Part shown: piece after piece, positions 62,121 through 64,000 of the stretch | How positions within the stretch are numbered: the stretch's first letter is position 1 | How the letters are laid out: the number at the start of each line of letters is the position of its first letter | Assembly (NCBI GenBank): GCA_027604705.1 | Contig: JADHYV010000008.1 | Span: 372,001-436,000, forward strand | Length of the DNA stretch: 64,000 nt | DNA from: Allomyces arbusculus | Taxonomy: Eukaryota; Blastocladiomycota; Blastocladiomycetes; Blastocladiales; Blastocladiaceae | Direction of reading: 5' to 3' | Made by a program: the position numbers and the translations under genes | The notes under the pieces: generated by a model | What the model saw: only the letters and a program-made list of their open reading frames with translations | What the model was told of the DNA's origin: nothing | The model's database searches: none

Positions 62121-62594
62121 ACTGGTATTTCGGTCGCGTCGCAGGGTGGAGAGTCTTTGCTTTGTCTACCGCGCTTTCTTTCTTGCATTTTGGAGCGGGT
62201 GGTGAGTTGTGGCTGGCCTTGGTTTGCTCTCGCGCAATGTCGTGCAAGTTCCTTGCATCTTTTTCCCATGAATCGTTTTTCATCATGTTCACTTTTTTTC
62301 GGTTCGGGGAACACAAATATGAAGCGAGATCGTCGCTGTCACCGCTCCTCAAGTGCGCCTGCGCGATCCAGCCTGTTGTAAGCACACTCGCGCACGGGTG
62401 AGGAATCGCGCCCACAAGCGAGCACGCGCACGGGCTCTGCGGCGCGAACTAGCAGCAGGGCCATCAGGTCACTCATCAGCGCTAGCAGCGCATCGAGCGC
62501 TGGCGCGTGCGCCCGTCGATGGCGTGCCAGGGCATAACAAAAAGCCGACAACCCCCACACTTCCTCCCTCCACCCAACCAGAAACTCCAAAATA
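62121..62594. other. Convergent intergenic region
   Basis: 3'-3' spacer between the LPMO-like gene and the RGS protein gene. T-rich near 62160-62300. No gene is seen. Confidence 0.45.
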
Positions 62595-64000
62595 TCATAC
62601 TTTAATCACCTGTAAATACTTTGCGAATCCATTCTGGTACATGTTGTTGAACGCCTCGCGCCTCGCCTCGGCAAACGACGCGACCGTCAGATTATGCGCC
62701 TGGTACGCGCAAATCAGCCGCTCGCGTGTTGCCGAGACAAGGTTCAGTTCTCTTGGCGCGCCGGGCAATATGTACATTTCGCAGATACGCCGCAGCCGCT
62801 GTTGGAGCGCGGCGGCGGCTTGGTCGTCAGACTTGCCGGATGGGATGGGGAGAGATGGTGGGGAGGCAGGGTGGGCAGGTGGTGACGCGTAGAGCGATAT
62901 TGGTTTGGTCGTGTCGAATGGGGTTGGGTCGAGTCGGGCCATGTCGTCCCTAAGAGTGAGTGGAGAAGGGGCGTATGAGTGTCGGCGTATGAGTGTCGGC
63001 GTGGGAGGAACATGCGTGCGGATCGAAGGGACCTACCAGAATAGGCCGTTCTCGAGGCAAAAGTTGGACGCGAGCACGCGCTTGAAGGCCTCGAACTGGT
63101 CGCGGTCCTACAAACGAGCACATCCAATTTGTGAGTCTGCAGCCTTCGCTCGATACGGCGACATCAAGAAAACACCCCATACGTCCAAGATCCGCTGAAA
63201 CGCCTCGGCCGTGTATTCAATCGAGACGACCGACCTCGTCGGGTGCATCTTTTGATGCGCGTGTCTCCTCGCGAGCTGCACGAGCGCGACGAACAACGGG
63301 GCGACCACCGCGATAACGATCCAGAGCAAAATTAGCGCCAGCAGCACCGTCGACCTTCGCCACATGGGCGGCAAAATGACGGCCAACGACGGGGTCCACC
63401 CGACAATATAGAACGCGACCATGCCAAACTGGATCGCGAGCAAAATGTCACTTTCGAGCCGCAGGTAATACGCGTCGTGGATATTGCGAATCGTGACGAG
63501 AACAAACGGCAGCGCCAAGACTTCCACGACGAGCAGCGTGAGCAATGGCACGTACGCGAGCCACGTCGTATCGCCTGTTGCTGGGTCCTCGAGGCACTGC
63601 GGGAATCCCGGGAAGTTGGGCGACTTGGTATCGAAGCACCCGGAAATCCCGAGCGAGATGGGTACAATGACCACCGCGACAAATGCCCAGGTCGCGAGCA
63701 TCGCCCAGAGCACGACCTGGCTCCGGTACCGGCGCACGGGCGTGATTCTCGACAGCGACGTGGCCGTGGTCGTGGGGGTTGGGAGCAACCTCGTCTGCAG
63801 CGCGAGAAACATGCGCTCCATGCGATTCAGGTGCGACTCCCAGGACGTATCGCTGGAACTGGTGCGACTCGTGCCGGACACGCCGCTCGCACCGGATACG
63901 CCGCTGGCCACGGACGTGCGTGACAGACCCGACCCAACGACCGTCTCGGCCGAGTGCGGGTGCAGCGACACCGAGTGGACCACTTTCGTGTGGCGTCGTG
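62595..64000 (-). CDS. Multi-pass membrane protein with C-terminal RGS domain (runs off right edge)
   Basis: Predicted membrane regulator of heterotrimeric G-protein signalling, of the fungal GprK / plant AtRGS1 kind. The visible part starts in mid-protein with a Ser/Gly/Thr-rich loop, then four hydrophobic helices (VVLWAMLATWAFVAVVIVPI; TWLAYVPLLTLLVVEVLALP; LLAIQFGMVAFYIVGWTPSL; STVLLALILLWIVIAVVAPL). The RGS domain then reads SIEYTAEAFQRILDV, DRDQFEAFKRVLASNFCLEN then GLFW, and, after an intron, RLRRICEMYILPGAPRELNL, ICAYQAHNLTVASF and FNNMYQNGFAKYLQ, ending VIKV. The frame is open to 64000 without an ATG, so the N-terminus and further helices are outside. An intron near 62945-63040 contains two copies of a 14-bp repeat. 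Confidence 0.82.
62971..62998. repeat. Two perfect copies of a 14-bp repeat in an RGS-gene intron
   Basis: GCGTATGAGTGTCG occurs twice head to tail (62971-62984, 62985-62998). Confidence 0.9.

Overview
The window is eukaryotic: GC-rich, gene-dense, with short introns that start GTACG/GTGCG and end in CAG/TAG, often with a CTGAC or CTAAC branch-like motif just upstream. The gene set is fungal (fused mitochondrial ARG5,6, LIM-RhoGAP, KNH-type wall protein, chitin-type LPMO, Ede1-like scaffold). One gene, a SPEF1/CLAMP-family flagellar calponin-homology protein, points to a lineage that still makes flagellated zoospores. A class C receptor with a BMP/PnrA-like ectodomain agrees with an early-diverging zoosporic fungus. 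My best guess is Blastocladiomycota (Allomyces/Catenaria/Blastocladiella type); this is an inference from gene content, not from any database match.

Layout, left to right: seryl-tRNA synthetase (-, cut by the left edge), Ede1/Eps15-like endocytic scaffold (+), Rad6/Ubc2 (-), RNase P subunit Rpr2/Rpp21 (+), COP9 signalosome subunit 4 (-), SPEF1-like CH protein (+), KNH-type GPI wall protein (-), signal peptide peptidase with a long tail (+), tRNA-Arg(UCG) (-) beside a decayed tRNA-like relic, ARG5,6 (+), SAM methyltransferase (-), BMP-Kelch-7TM receptor (+), a small membrane/coiled-coil protein (-), presequence protease Cym1/PreP (+), NPEPL1-type M17 aminopeptidase (+), GH15-like protein (-), sucrose/H+ symporter-like GPH transporter (+), METTL25-like methyltransferase (-), RPL29 (+). 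Then comes a 2.6-kb island with almost no CpG, which I read as a mutationally decayed transposon fossil. After it: eIF1A (-), NIPSNAP (-), proteasome subunit Rpn6 (-), mitochondrial malate dehydrogenase (-), EF-hand protein (+), LIM-RhoGAP (+), MARK/PAR-1 kinase (-), LPMO-like secreted protein (+), and a multi-pass membrane RGS protein (-) cut by the right edge.

Most genes are housekeeping: translation, proteasome/ubiquitin, mitochondria and arginine synthesis. Against this background stands a signalling set (BMP-Kelch GPCR, membrane RGS protein, EF-hand sensor, RhoGAP, MARK kinase) and a nutrition/wall set (GH15-like, sucrose transporter, LPMO, KNH protein). Genes alternate in strand almost perfectly from the left edge to about 39 kb, so most share a divergent promoter with one neighbour and a convergent 3' end with the other. 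The two most notable items are the BMP-Kelch-7TM receptor architecture and the CpG-free island, which implies heavy CpG methylation and deamination of repeats in this genome.
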